64,000 nt of DNA from Nemertoderma westbladi. Its lineage: Eukaryota; Xenacoelomorpha; Nemertodermatida; Nemertodermatidae. The notes under the pieces are model-generated. The model ran no database searches, had not been told where the DNA came from, and was given only the letters and a program-made list of their open reading frames with translations. Shown here piece after piece: positions 1 through 10,462 of this stretch. A program made the translations under genes and the position numbers. Within the stretch, counting starts at the first letter, position 1. Each line of letters starts with the position of its first letter. The DNA lies in assembly GCA_032718475.1 (NCBI GenBank), contig JAUCBJ010008720.1, forward strand, positions 1 through 64,000. The letters are read 5' to 3'.

Positions 1-1752
1 AATCAGGCCTACTGGTTACCGGTCGACCGATACTTTCGACTTTATTGCTTACTGCAATAAAGAAGCTATATCCTTTAATGTTCGCGCTTTCAGACCTTTG
101 GCAGTTTAACCCACCAAATCAAGATGTCTTCTAGATATTAAATCTGCTTTTAGTCTATGACAAGTATTTGATTCACTACACTAGTCGAAACCAATCCATG
201 CGCGACCATTCACCCGCTGGATATTCCCGGGAGATTGGGTTCGACGGTTTAATTTTTATTGCTATGTAAGCCTAATGTATTATTCGACTGACAGTATTAT
301 ATAATCTCTGACAATATTATTCACTTTCGGTAATATTAACAGTTCCTTTAGGACGTGGCGCTTTATCTATATAAACAGAGTTATGACTTAAACTACTCAC
401 AACGATATGGCTTAATTATAATACACATATATGGCGCATTCTTTAGGAATTGCTTCTTTAACAGACTCACTCATACACTATGCTGCACAATACTGCACAC
501 TAATCTGCCAATCTTCACTGATTTTAGTCACATATAAAAGGAACACATGGCTGACTCATGTAGGGTCTATCAAATAACATTAGATTCACTTCAAACCACT
601 TTAACATAAGTCACAATCGTTATTGGTAACCTTTCTCTCTTACCTTCGGTATATCAAGAATATTGGGTTGCGGGGTTATTTATCGTTATTCCAAATATAA
701 TAATTCATCAACCATATTATGAAGAACTGACAGTAAATAGCAGTATAAAACAACAACTGAACAGTTAGGTAGATCGGTACATCAGTACCGGTATGTCAGC
801 AGTGAGATATTTACAGTTAAAGGATATATGCCCTTTATAATTAAACCTACTAGTGTACGACTAAAAAGCAGTACAGCACAAAATACTTCCAAGCCGTTCT
901 TTCTTTGGCTCAAGACTGAATGTAAACACTGCACATAGGCATTGCGTCATTTCTCGGAAATTTTCTGTACAAGGAGCCACAAAAACGCTCTCATTGGCTG
1001 ACTGAACTGAGAGACGCCGTAGAACAAAGGAAATCAACACGTATGAATGTCAGCTGTTAACCGTAGTCATAGTAACTACTGTTCAAGAGTAGCTATCACC
1101 CTTTTGCGTCACGAATTGCCATAGAATCATAAAATATGCCTTTCACAGTACACATACGGAGGAAATAGGTCTTAGATCCTCTAAAAACACCGATACAGCA
1201 ATAATACGGTCTCTTACACTTATTAAATCAACTACAGAGTATTTTAATGTAAAAGATAATAAAAATAACGGGGCAATTCAGCAAAGGCTTTTACAAGTTA
1301 CTTTCTACTGTTTATTTGCTTTTATAATATTACCTCAAAAATATTAATAAAAACATTATTATTAAAATATATTATTATATGAAAATGTTATATATGATTG
1401 GGACATTTACAGTTATTACTTCCAGAATTTATAGCATCCTGTATCACTATCCAGACGATGTACTACAGTACTTCATTTGCCTTTGAAGAGAAAAATCCCA
1501 TTTTATGTGGTTTTAAACCTTTACCGTTTTTGCTGCTAAGATAGTGAGTAAACGAAAACAATAGCACCATCGAAAAACGGAACTGCAGTAGAATATAATT
1601 CACGCGTGTGTGTGGTAACCAAAATTAAGTGACCACTATAGCTATAGGCCTTAGATGACCAGGACTGATGTACTGCACTGCTAACTAGAGGACAGCACAA
1701 ACCGACAAGTTGACCTACATAATGACAACGTGAATTAATGACCCATAGGTAA
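1..1752. other. Non-coding flank, no gene seen
   Basis: AT-rich sequence with only short chance ORFs. I see no protein similarity, no tRNA-like fold and no clear terminal repeats here. It forms the left flank of the Penelope-like element. Confidence 0.5.
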
Positions 1753-1765
1753 TAAAGTGTACTAT

Positions 1766-2239
1766 CAATGGGGGGAGGTTGAGACTGATCTATTATCGAA
1801 TGACCGAGAGAAAATTGAAGATTGAACGAATTGATGGTTGCTACACAAGAGTACTAAGGGCAGCCCTAAACATCAGCTGGAGACAACACATGACAAACAC
1901 CGAGCTTTATGGTACAATACCACATGTATCAACCACCCTCCGTGAACGCAGATTAAGATTCAGTGGGCACTGCTGGCGAAGTAAAGACGAGGTCATACCA
2001 GATCTACTTTTCTGGCAACCAACTCATGGAAAGCGTAGTCGTGGACGACCGGCCATAACATATATAGATCAACTTGAAAGGGATACTGAACTTGGGAGAA
2101 ACGAAATTGCGACAACTATGGAGAATCGGGAAGCCTGGAAGGATCTCATTTCCACTGTCCGAGTTCGCTCGACCTAGTAGTAGTAGTAGAGAGAAAATTT
2201 AGTTGCCAATATTTCAGCCACTATATTATAGATTGCAAA
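1766..2239 (+). repeat. PLE left inverted terminal repeat, split by a LINE insertion
   Basis: Positions 1766-1816 followed by 2200-2239 are the reverse complement of 4325-4415. The match runs from the CAATGGGGGGAGGTTGAGAC end to the GATTGCAAA end. The repeat is interrupted by a LINE 3' fragment with its own 11-bp duplication. Terminal repeats in inverted orientation are one of the arrangements known for PLEs. Confidence 0.85.
1817..2188 (+). pseudogene. RTE-like LINE 3' end: C-terminal RT/endonuclease-protein fragment
   Basis: The frame ending at 2177 reads YTRVLRAALNISW, then RRLRFSGHCWRSKDE, then GKRSRGRPAITYIDQL and finally REAWKDL. This is the conserved C-terminal tail of LINE endonuclease-reverse transcriptase proteins common in invertebrates. 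A TAG microsatellite tail follows (2175-2189). The fragment is flanked by the 11-bp duplication GAGAGAAAATT (1806-1816 and 2189-2199), showing a 5'-truncated target-primed insertion into the PLE terminal repeat. The ATG-initiated frame that begins at 1779 starts in PLE sequence and is not a real start. Confidence 0.85.
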
Positions 2240-2565
2240 ACAAACAATAATATAAATACAGGCCTTCATCAGGGCATACGGAGATTACACACAAATACAT
2301 ATGTAAAAAACTAGACTACTGTCAACCAGCTACCGGTACTACTTACTACAATACTACTGCTACTGCCTGACTGCACCACTGTATGTATAATGAACGAAGA
2401 GCACTGAACTACAGTATAACACAAACATACAGTATGACAAAACGGGATATAATGTAAATTTGAAGCCGAAGAAATTTAAATGTTACCAATTTTGCATCCG
2501 AAAAATTATATTATTTATTTATTATTGCGTGCAAATCAGAAAAGTGTTATATTTACCGGCACTAC

Positions 2566-2928
2566 CTACCAGCCAGTGTTATGTGGTTGCACGCACTGTG
2601 TATTGAGTGTGGGGTGTAATTGCTGGATGAAATCTTTCTCACTTATTTTCCTATCTGCCCAGTCTTTGCATGTGCGAACTATACGAATTGTGAATGGCTG
2701 TGCGATACTATGTTGTCCAGGGAGTACGTCGAGAAAATGCTCACCAATGGCTTCCTTGCGATTTCTGCAGCGAACGGAGCTGCGATGCTGCATCATTCTG
2801 TTCCTGAGGCGCCCGGACGTCTCCCCTATGTAATTCTCTACCCTCTGAAGGCACAAAGTGCAGGTTATTTCGTAGATTACGTTGCGTACAGTACAGGGTT
2901 TCACCCGCAGGTGATGCATGTGTAACAT
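2566..2928 (-). pseudogene. GIY-YIG endonuclease domain of the PLE
   Basis: The frame reads VIYEITCTLCLQRVENYIGE, TSGRLRNRMMQH, then KEAIGEHF. The I-Y near the start, the Y-I-G about 15 residues later and the downstream Arg and His match the GIY-YIG nuclease fold of Penelope elements, which nicks target DNA for insertion. The intervening CxxC is also typical of PLEs. It lies directly 3' of the RT on the minus strand, one frameshift away. Residues after position 90 are poorly conserved. Confidence 0.8.
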
Positions 2929-3458
2929 TCTGTGTTAGTTGGTGCTGGGCAAGTGGCGCCTGTGAGACTGGCTCTGACCAGCTGTTTCTTTAATTTGGGA
3001 CCTGGGGTGTGTACTACTCTTATGTCTCCTCTAAGGTTAGACGTACTTACTATGCGTTGCAACTTTCTACGTAAACCCTCGTTGATGAAAGGTAATACTA
3101 GAGGTACTGGGGAACCATTTCGTGGGGTGTTCATGCGTGTGGGGTGCGGGGGTGCTCCACTGAGTTCGTTATGTATTAATTTGTGGATCATTGAAACAGG
3201 GTAGTCATTGTCCGTGAGAATTGTTTTAATTTTGTCAAGGCTACGCTCACGTCCTTCCAACGTGTTGCTGTTGCGTATGGCTCGCTTGATGGCAGACCTA
3301 ACAGTACTGGTTATTATGTTACGGGGATGGCAGCTGAGAAAGTTGAGAAATATACCTTTATTGGATGGTTTGATATACAGTTCGAAATTGATTTGTCCTG
3401 CGTTATTAATTGTTGTGGTTACGTCTAAAAAAGGGATACTGGTGTAAGATTGTTCCAT
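2901..3458 (-). pseudogene. Penelope-type reverse transcriptase, thumb/linker region
   Basis: The frame begins with IPFLDVTTTIN, then LYIKPSNKGIFLNFLSCHP and a run of basic residues around AIKRAIRNSNTL. That is the post-catalytic region of PLE RTs, where an FLD..I segment and an LY.KP.N block follow the YxDD motif. It overlaps the upstream RT frame by 34 bp in a different phase, so a frameshift separates them. It ends in a Cys-containing stretch just before the endonuclease and is shifted again relative to it. Confidence 0.75.
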
Positions 3459-4267
3459 AGTGTACTTAAGGGTCGGGTGGCAGCCATTGAGGTAATCGAG
3501 AAACTTCTAAGTTCCTCTTCCCCATGTTGCCAGACGGCCCACCCATCATCATAAAATCGAAACCAACATGCGACCGATAAGCTATAATTATTTAAAAATT
3601 CGGATTCCTTAACATGAATATATATTACCGCGAAATGCGCGGCTAAACGTACACCCATTCCCATCCCATCCTTCTGTTGGTAAAATTTACCGTTGAACCG
3701 GAAAAAAGTGAATTCTAGGCTAATTTTGAGAAGTCCGTAAAACTCAGGCATCTCCATACCGAACATATTGATATTGTGTCTATGTTTATTAACAAAGTCC
3801 GAAACTAGGTCAATTCCCTCTTGTATGGGAATATTGGTGTACATGGACACTATATCCAGACTGAAAATAATGTCCCCCGGTTCCAATGGGTCTATCAGTT
3901 TAACTCGTTCAATGAAATCCTTCGTGTTAACTAGACGTTCTAGAACATGGCGTACTGCTTGCCCCAGAACTCTACTGGCCAACCATCCTGGCTTCTCCGC
4001 CGCTGATCCAGATCCAGAAGAGATTGGACGCATGGGTTCACCGGGCTTGTGGGTCTTAGGATTGCCGTAAAGTTCCGGTACACATGGGTGGGTGCTCCTT
4101 AACGCTCTATGTAGATAATCTTGGTCGCTCCGCCCTAAAACGCAGGAAACTCCAGCGTTGATGGTCGTCGTAGCCTTAGGGTTAGGGTCCCTCGGCAATG
4201 GTGCATAGGAATGGGAATCCGAGAGAATGTCCCTCTCCATCCTGTCGATATAACTGCCGCATCCCAT
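3425..4267 (-). pseudogene. Penelope-type reverse transcriptase, N-terminal part
   Basis: The 280-residue frame carries the PLE landmarks: PELYGNPKTHKPG (residues 64-76), the MRPISS motif, the motif-A segment FSLDIVSMYTNIP (135-147), QKDGMGMG (198-205) and the catalytic RFYDDG block (237-242). The role is reverse transcription of the element RNA. After the YDDG block the reading frame is lost near 3430-3500 and continues in another frame as the entry at 2901-3458. The start is not certain, because the residues before position 40 are not diagnostic. Confidence 0.85.
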
Positions 4268-4324
4268 AACTGCGAAACCACCGCTTTTATCTGTTTTTTT
4301 TAACGATTATGTCCTTGTTCGTCC

Positions 4325-4415
4325 TTTGCAATCTATAATATAGTGGCTGAAATATTGGCAACTAAATTTTCTCTCGGTCATTCGATAATAGATCAGTCTC
4401 AACCTCCCCCCATTG
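4325..4415 (-). repeat. PLE right inverted terminal repeat, uninterrupted
   Basis: This is the intact partner of the split repeat at 1766-2239. A further 38 bp (4416-4453) lie between it and the right target-site duplication and have no counterpart at the left end, giving the element an asymmetric 5' extension. Confidence 0.85.
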
Positions 4416-4466
4416 ATATGTTTCCACCGGTGACCCGGGCACGTAAGTTCATCTAAAGTGTACTAT

Positions 4467-5700
4467 ACTTATAGGGAGCTGCTCTGTACAGAGGTCAACC
4501 TGTTGTATGAAATGTAACAATAAAGTAAGTATAAACCACTGCTATTGGCTCAGCTATTAATTATCGAGTTTGTTATGGATGGAACCAACTCTAAAGGCTA
4601 ACCTCTAATCAGAGCAAATATAATCACACAATAATATTATGGGCCTAAGATTTCGTTGCTAAGTAGATATCACCAATAAATATAAAGGGAATGCATATTG
4701 GTTCGCGAAAAGTTTATTGGAGAGAGGATGGACAATACAAATATATTGTCATCGCGTTAAGTAATACAGACCTTGACCAAGTTCCCCTTGCTCGAATGGG
4801 AAGTTTACAAACATTGCTATAAAGTTGGTGGAATACACTCTTACTTTCTTACCTTTCGAAATTTACTACGTTTAAGTCTAAGTTTACCTGTAAGTTTGGA
4901 GAATATAATAGCTATAAAGCTATAATAGCTTAAAAAAAAAATAATAATAATACCGAGGTCTTTTTATTAATGAAACTTCAAGAAACTCTTTGGCGTGCCA
5001 TTCTGTACCTTCAGGAACCTTCTGGGACTTCTTCCCACGAACTGGCTTGATTACGGATGAATAGATTGGGGATTACTCACTCTCCAACCATATGTAAGAT
5101 CGACTCTCCTATACGAGGTTTTAGGACCAGAGGGTTGGTCTTCTTCATTGTCATCTGGTAATGATCTTAAGAGTTTACATAGGTTTCAATCATGCTCACA
5201 AATGCATGGAAGTTCGCCCTTAGCGTGCGTGACATTGGTTTGTGGAGAAGTCCAACCCTTCCAATAATTTCCAAAGGGCCGGCCACATTTAGGATTTGAA
5301 CTTCAGACATCACAGAAACGTGTGTTTGGCAGATGTCGAATTATAATAATAAAGCTAACACAAATCCTGCAATAAAATAATTACAAATTTTCAGTGAACA
5401 TTTTTTATTACTGCGGGTGAGAATGGTTTATATGGCTGGTGATAATGCAATGTGCATTTGTCATTCAGCCCACTACAGTATTTATAAGTCTACTCTAAAA
5501 CATTTTCTGTTAATATAATTATTGTAACTATTATAATAATAATTGTATTAAACCACATTATGGGCACAATTGGCAATAAGGTAAAAAAACGCACAATCTG
5601 TTAAAATTTATAATTAGTGATAAAAATAATACAATAATGGTACTACTATAATATTAATGATGAGTGCTTTATCAATAATATAAAGTAATTAATTTGAAGG
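4467..5700. other. Non-coding AT-rich stretch
   Basis: No credible coding frame, tRNA or terminal repeat recognised. There are short A and AAT runs near 4930-4955 and a strongly AT-rich segment at 5500-5660. Confidence 0.45.
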
Positions 5701-5716
5701 TCAGGAATTGGATGAA

Positions 5717-6243
5717 TTAAATGTTCTTGGTGGCCCAGTGTGTCAATGGGTGATGGTTACCGTGGCAACTAAGAAGGTGGTAGACAGAGGCAGCTAGACC
5801 ACATAATGGGCAGACGCAACAGCTGTTAACCTCGTGGTATTCAGAGTTCGAACATATTAGATGGTGGTAACCATGAATTGTAAATCGTGCCGGTTTCGTC
5901 TCTTTGACGCGGTCCATCTGCCGTTTGTAAAACCTATGCTGTTCCAAAATTCGTTTGGTATATCCCGAATATTCTGAGAGATATCGTTAGTGTAAGAAGA
6001 GTAACAAACGATGGAAAGTAGGTCTAACATGTCCTTTATGTAAATGACGCCAAACTGTACATCACAGAGTGCATGGATTGCATATATATTGCATACCAGG
6101 CCATCACCAGTCAGTCGTAATGTAATTATGGAATAAAACTTAACTAATAAACAACGGTGATGATAAGTTTCAGATACCAGGCTGATATGGATATAACTTT
6201 CCCCTGATGAATGCCCGTTAATTAGGAAACAGTGATTTATCAT
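5717..6243 (-). pseudogene. Unrecognised coding remnant in two overlapping frames
   Basis: Two minus-strand frames overlap at 5857-5947. The downstream one has a regular Cys/His pattern (CCVCPLCGLAASVYHLLSCHG), which may be a zinc-binding tail such as the C-terminus of some LINE proteins. The upstream one is 128 residues with no motif I recognise. A single decayed protein joined by a frameshift is possible, but no family can be assigned and either frame may be chance. Confidence 0.2.
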
Positions 6244-6535
6244 TAATATCGCTTATCACCAAGTCAGTGAACCGCACCTGCTTTTGCCTTTATCATTACT
6301 ATGGCGGATCTCACTAATGAATGTTACAGCAAGAATAAGTTATTTCCTATAACGTTCCTTTTGTCATGAAGCCGACCATAATGCTTGGAGGTGCACCTCC
6401 ATCCAAGCAACTGCAGTACCATCTTCAAGTACCATCTGCAGTATCTTGCATCGGCAAGTACCCTCTTCAGCATCTGCATTACTGTTTAAAAGCACGCCAA
6501 CAACCGTTTAAATACATCTTGCACTTATTGACTTC

Positions 6536-6961
6536 TTATCGTTTTGTCATCTTTAATGCGTCATTGTTCTTCTCACCCACGCTAGAATTCACAATTTTAA
6601 ATTGGAAACATGTTTGACATCGTAATATTGCACCACCATTTTCGAAGAATGTATTATCACCAGCTCCAAAATTGAATACTTCCAAAGTGTCATGTGATGT
6701 TAGCGTATCTACCAAATTCATAATAGCATGCCTACGTTCCTTTTCTTTGTGATATGATGAGTCAATAACTAGTTGCTCCAGTTTATCATGTTTATGTACT
6801 GTAGATTTTTCCATAACGAGCTTATCGACAAGAGAACATAGTTTATAAACCCTTTTAGATATTGTTTCCAAGTCGGTTTCCAATTTAACAAAAGAGTTCG
6901 GCAGACTTTCTGTCTGTAGCCCAGATTGCTCCGAGTGAGGTCGCTGTGTGCCAATATTCAC
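6536..6961 (-). CDS. Hypothetical protein, 141 residues, unrecognised
   Basis: The frame has balanced amino-acid composition. A helical, charged middle (ETDLETISKRVYKL and KLEQLVIDSSYHKEKERRH) could form a coiled coil. Near the C-terminus is GGAILRCQTCFQF, whose CxxC might bind zinc. The start sits beside a G-run at 6964-6975, so the true 5' end may be missing or lie in another exon. It could be an exon of a host gene or part of a transposase. Confidence 0.3.
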   Translation of the reverse strand: MNIGTQRPHSEQSGLQTESLPNSFVKLETDLETISKRVYKLCSLVDKLVMEKSTVHKHDKLEQLVIDSSYHKEKERRHAIMNLVDTLTSHDTLEVFNFGAGDNTFFENGGAILRCQTCFQFKIVNSSVGEKNNDALKMTKR

Positions 6962-7371
6962 GAGGGGGGGGGGGGTTATCGAAGGTTGGATATTACTATC
7001 TTAATAAATAATAATAATCTATAAACATCATATTTATACTATCATACTATTTATCATCATTTATACTATCACTATCTATACTATTATACTTTATATTTAT
7101 ACTATATTGCTGTTAATCTTAACTGTATAATGTATGAATGTCCCTAATGACTTTCGCAAGGTAACCCGCGACTCAAAGGCCAATTTTCTTTTAAGATGCG
7201 TCTCAAGAAAGTCATGGGCTGTCCATCAAGCTTATTCACTCCATGGGGGCGCCACAGCACAAGATTATGCACTGGCTGGTTCTCATCGTATAAATAAACA
7301 TATTACAGTATTCCCATATTAATGCAGTAAATAATATGACTCTTTTGAAAATATCCGTTTTAGTAAAGCAA
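6962..7371. other. Non-coding, low complexity
   Basis: A G-run (6964-6975) is followed by degenerate repeats built on TATACTATCATT and similar words (about 7035-7110). No gene seen. Confidence 0.45.
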
Positions 7372-7875
7372 GGTTCACACGAGCAACTTTTGTTGAGGAA
7401 GGTTGTTTCAGCCACATGTTGTGGGCCCTCTCAGTAGAGTATTTACAGTATGTGACTGACGCCGCTTGATTTAGTTACAAAAAATTTACTGTACATCAAA
7501 CAAGTTGCCACAATTAAAGGGCAGTGATTTTTTATGTCATTTTATTTGACTTTTTTTGTCATTTTTTTTTACGAATTATGCATAATGACTTTTGTTGTCC
7601 ATTTAATGACTTTTATTGTCATTTTAATGACTTTTTATGTATGTATTTCTTCAAACTGTCAGACTGGTGATTTCTGGACTGTCAGACAGTTGATTTCACT
7701 ATATGCATGTGCCAAAACATTCCATGATTCCATGATTTATAGACTATGAGATAGAATTCCATATGCGCCTGTGGTAAAAAGACTCTATATTTAATAGTTT
7801 GTGGTTGTTGTCGATAATCGATTACCACATGACGTAGCAAAACACTCATTTTATAGCTAAAAACAATTACCAATT

Positions 7876-8600
7876 GATGGAAAGGAGCAGGTTAAGGCCG
7901 AGTTTTCTAACCAAAACAATAAACAGTCACTTTACCAAATCAGGGAAAGGAGCAGGTTACAGAGACGGGATTTTCTAACCAAAACAATAAACGATCACTT
8001 AACTAATTGAGGGAAAGGAGCAGGTTACAGAGGCGGGATTTTCTAACCAAAACAAAAAACGATCACTTAACTTATTGAGGGAAAGGAGCAGGTTACAGAG
8101 GCGGGATTTCCTAACCAAAACAATAAACGATAACATTACCAATTGAGGGAAAGGAGCAGGTTACAGAGGCGGGATTATCTAACCAAAACAATAAACGATC
8201 ATTTAACTAATTGAGGGAAAGGGGCAGGTTACAGAGGCGGGATTTTCTAACCAAAACAATAAACGATCATTTAACAAATTGACGGAAAGGAGCAGGTTAC
8301 AGAGACGGGATTTTCTAACCAAAACAATAAACGATAACATTACCAATTGAGAGAAAGGAGCAGGTTACAGAGACGGGATTTTCTAACCAAAACAATAAAC
8401 GATAACATTACCAATTGAGAGAAAGGAGCAGGTTACAGAGGCGGGATTTTCTAACCAAAACAATAAACGATAACATTACCAATTGAGGGAAAGGAGCAGG
8501 TTACAGAGGCGGGATTATCTAACCAAAACAATAAACGATCATTTAGCTAATTGAGGGAAAGGGGCAGATTACAGAGGCGGGATTTTCTAACCAAACTGTC
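7876..8600 (+). repeat. 68-bp minisatellite, about 11 units
   Basis: Units repeat the words GGGAAAGGAGCAGGTTACAG, AGGCGGGATTTTCTAACC and AAAACAATAAACGATCA at a 68-bp period (successive unit starts at 7943, 8011, 8079 and 8147). Units differ mainly in a short variable segment, ACTTAACTAATTGA against AACATTACCAATTGA. The array lies inside the 9-bp-TSD element and recurs in copy 2. A related core in inverted orientation makes up the 84-bp array at 60380-61760. Confidence 0.95.
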
Positions 8601-8846
8601 AACGTCTGAGAATGTACGAATCCGTATATACCCTTTATTGGACGAACCTCTTGGCCGTCCGATCCTTTGGGCTAAAAACGGGTCATTGTTTTCGCTATCA
8701 TTGTGACTACCGGTATCAAACGGTAACGGGGTATAACATGTATAAGTAGTTTTTTCGAGTACGGATGAGTTTATGAACTGATCTGTGCTGTTGGAAGTAG
8801 TGGTGCCGCTATCCGTAACACTACTCAGACAGTAGTCATGATCCAT
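8547..8846 (-). pseudogene. Coding remnant with AT-hook-like motif inside the TIR element
   Basis: A 99-residue frame starting MDHDYCLSSVTDSG and containing QRIGRPRGSSNKGYIRIR, an AT-hook-like GRPRGS followed by basic residues, as seen in N-terminal DNA-binding regions of some transposases. The last codons run into the minisatellite. Most of the frame (about 8600-8811) is absent from copy 2, so copy 1 keeps sequence that copy 2 lost. Family unknown. Confidence 0.3.
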
Positions 8847-9235
8847 ATATATAATATATATATATATAATATAATCCTTATAAAAATATTACAGTAATAG
8901 GCCTAAATTATGTGAAAGATATTATTCTCCTATCAATTATTTAAAATTTATTAGCACAACCGGTAGGCCAGTAGGCCTACCATTACCGTATTTAAATGGT
9001 AGGCTACACAGTAGGCCTATAGCAGTACCAGTGCCGGTACCGGTACTAAAATACAGAATAACATTAGACTTTTGGATGACATAAAAAATCAAAAAAAAAT
9101 GACAAAAAAAGGATAAAAACGGACAATAAAAATTATTGCGCAATTAAAGTTGGTCATATGAGGTGGCCTGCAACATGTTGCTAAAACAATTTTCCGCCGC
9201 AACCAAATTTGCTCGTCTGAGCCCATCCCCGCAGC

Positions 9236-9640
9236 CTAAAATAAAATATTAAGATGGCCCAAACAACTAAGGCTAGGCCCTCTACTACTTCTAGAGGATA
9301 TTGAATAGGCCCTACGGTTCTGGAAAACATCGAAATGTTTAAGAGGACAAAGGGGGCTTAAGAATTGAGGATCCGATTTTTCAATGACACAACATTTGAA
9401 AACTTGTGGTGGGACACATGCGGCTGACTCCGACACAGCTATTGACGCATTTCGAAAACACAATGAAAAAGTACCGCGAGAAAGTGAAAGGAGCCATGAG
9501 AACTTGTTCAAGGGAAGGGGCTGAGATGCTGCAGACATTAAATACAAAGGCAGCGTGTTTGGAAGTGGCCATCTGTATGAAATATTAACTAAAAGGTAAA
9601 CACAAGAGTCTTACACCCCACAAACTACAAAAAATATAGA
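9236..9640 (+). other. Unassigned segment with a 60-residue plus-strand frame
   Basis: The frame at 9406-9588 reads LLTHFENTMKKYREKVKGAM and EMLQTLNTKAACLEVAIC, helical and protein-like, but it matches no family I recognise. It may be a relic of a transposase or host exon, or chance. Confidence 0.15.
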
Positions 9641-9822
9641 ATCAGGACATCAAGCCCAAAATAGTACTCAGGCCATCAAGCAAACAATCAAAGTAACAAA
9701 GTATGGGACATTGAATGGGAGGAAGAAGGTAGTAGTGGGAGATGAGATGGATTTGAATGGATAATTGATATAAATCAATTATATCAGCGGCCCAACATTG
9801 TGCAGTAATATATTAGGTAGGC

Positions 9823-9897
9823 ATGGCCGGCGCCAATGGGGTGCAAGGGGAGCAGCTGGTGCAGCTGCTCCCTTTGCACCCCATTGGTGCCGGCCAT
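9823..9897. repeat. Near-perfect 36-bp-arm hairpin
   Basis: ATGGCCGGCGCCAATGGGG...GGAGCAGCTG (9823-9858) pairs with CAGCTGCTCCC...GGCCAT (9862-9897) across a 3-base GTG loop, with two mismatches in 36. The hairpin is GC-rich in an AT-rich setting. No terminal repeats or coding role seen. Confidence 0.9.
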
Positions 9898-10282
9898 TTT
9901 GGGGGGTGCCCCCAAAAAGTGAGAACAGGTCCGCAATTTGACGAATATATTTTCAATGTGGACTAATACAAAATTGTTTGCGGAATTCTTAATCCAAAAG
10001 AACACACAGTCATTTGAATCAGAATCTAATCATATTTCTGCCCATGTACTATTACTGGGTGTATTTACTATCAACAGTCAACATTGTACCAATACCACTA
10101 CACACTACACCTCTATTACATTACTTGTTAGTTAGTTATATATTTTCAATGTTTAGTTCATTTACTTTCGTTCGTTCATTTATTTATTATTATTATTAAT
10201 ATTATTTGTAAAGAAAATGTTCCAGAACATGTCAGCTATTCTTTTTAAAAAACAAATCATGTTCTAGAACAAATATATCTTT

Positions 10283-10462
10283 GTTCTAGAACAATTTTTT
10301 TAGAAAAATTTGGATTCTTTTTAAGACGAATGGAATTGTTTTAAAACGTGTTTAAAAATTAAAATCAATTTTCAAAATTGTTTTATTGATTTTAAACACG
10401 TTTTAGAACGATTCCATGCGTTTTAAATAGAATCCAGATTTTTTCTAAAAAATGTTCTAGAG
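10283..10462. repeat. Imperfect foldback of about 90-bp arms
   Basis: The left arm runs from GTTCTAGAACAATTTTTTTA through TTGGATTC and AATGGAATTGTTTTAAAACG to AAATCAATTTT. The right arm is its approximate reverse complement, with AAAATTG, CGTTTTAGAACGATTCCATG, GAATCCAGATTT and AATGTTCTAGA. Extra GTTCTAGAAC palindromes lie at 10261-10270 and nearby. It is probably a MITE-like or foldback element; no target duplication was identified. Confidence 0.7.

Larger units (their letters stand above)
1766..4453 (-). mobile_element. Penelope-like element (PLE), near full length, decayed
   Basis: A retroelement on the minus strand with a Penelope-type reverse transcriptase followed by a GIY-YIG endonuclease, the domain order known for endonuclease-bearing PLEs. 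It is flanked by a 13-bp direct repeat, TAAAGTGTACTAT, at 1753-1765 and 4454-4466, which I read as the target-site duplication. Inside lie inverted terminal repeats of about 90 bp (4325-4415 against 1766-1816 plus 2200-2239). Without the inserted LINE fragment the element is about 2.3 kb, near the usual PLE size. The coding region has at least two frameshifts, so it is inactive. Confidence 0.85.
7520..9140 (+). mobile_element. Non-autonomous TIR element with 9-bp TSD and internal minisatellite, copy 1
   Basis: The element starts GGCAGTGATTTTTTATGTC and ends GGACAATAAAAATTATTGCG; the two ends are imperfect inverted repeats of about 20 bp. It is flanked by the 9-bp direct repeat CAATTAAAG (7511-7519 and 9141-9149). 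A second copy at 52225-53976 has the same ends and its own 9-bp duplication, ATTTTAAAT. A 9-bp duplication fits Mutator-like (MULE) elements, though Merlin-like elements are an alternative. It carries a 68-bp minisatellite and a short coding remnant but no recognisable transposase. Confidence 0.75.
7372..9230. mobile_element. Outer TIR element that hosts the 9-bp-TSD element
   Basis: Positions about 7373-7431 contain CACACGAGCAACTTTTG, GGTTGTTTCAG and CACATGTTG. They match the reverse complement of about 9160-9220, which contains GACGAGCAAATTTGG, AATTGTTTTAG and AACATGTTG. The two segments flank the 1.6-kb element at 7520-9140. They are best read as imperfect inverted repeats of about 55 bp belonging to an older MITE into which the inner element inserted. 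No target duplication of the outer element was identified. Confidence 0.4.

Noticed and set aside
7876-8600. Possible CRISPR-like array
   Set aside because: Units are contiguous 68-bp repeats without unique spacers, in an animal genome, inside a transposon. This is a minisatellite.
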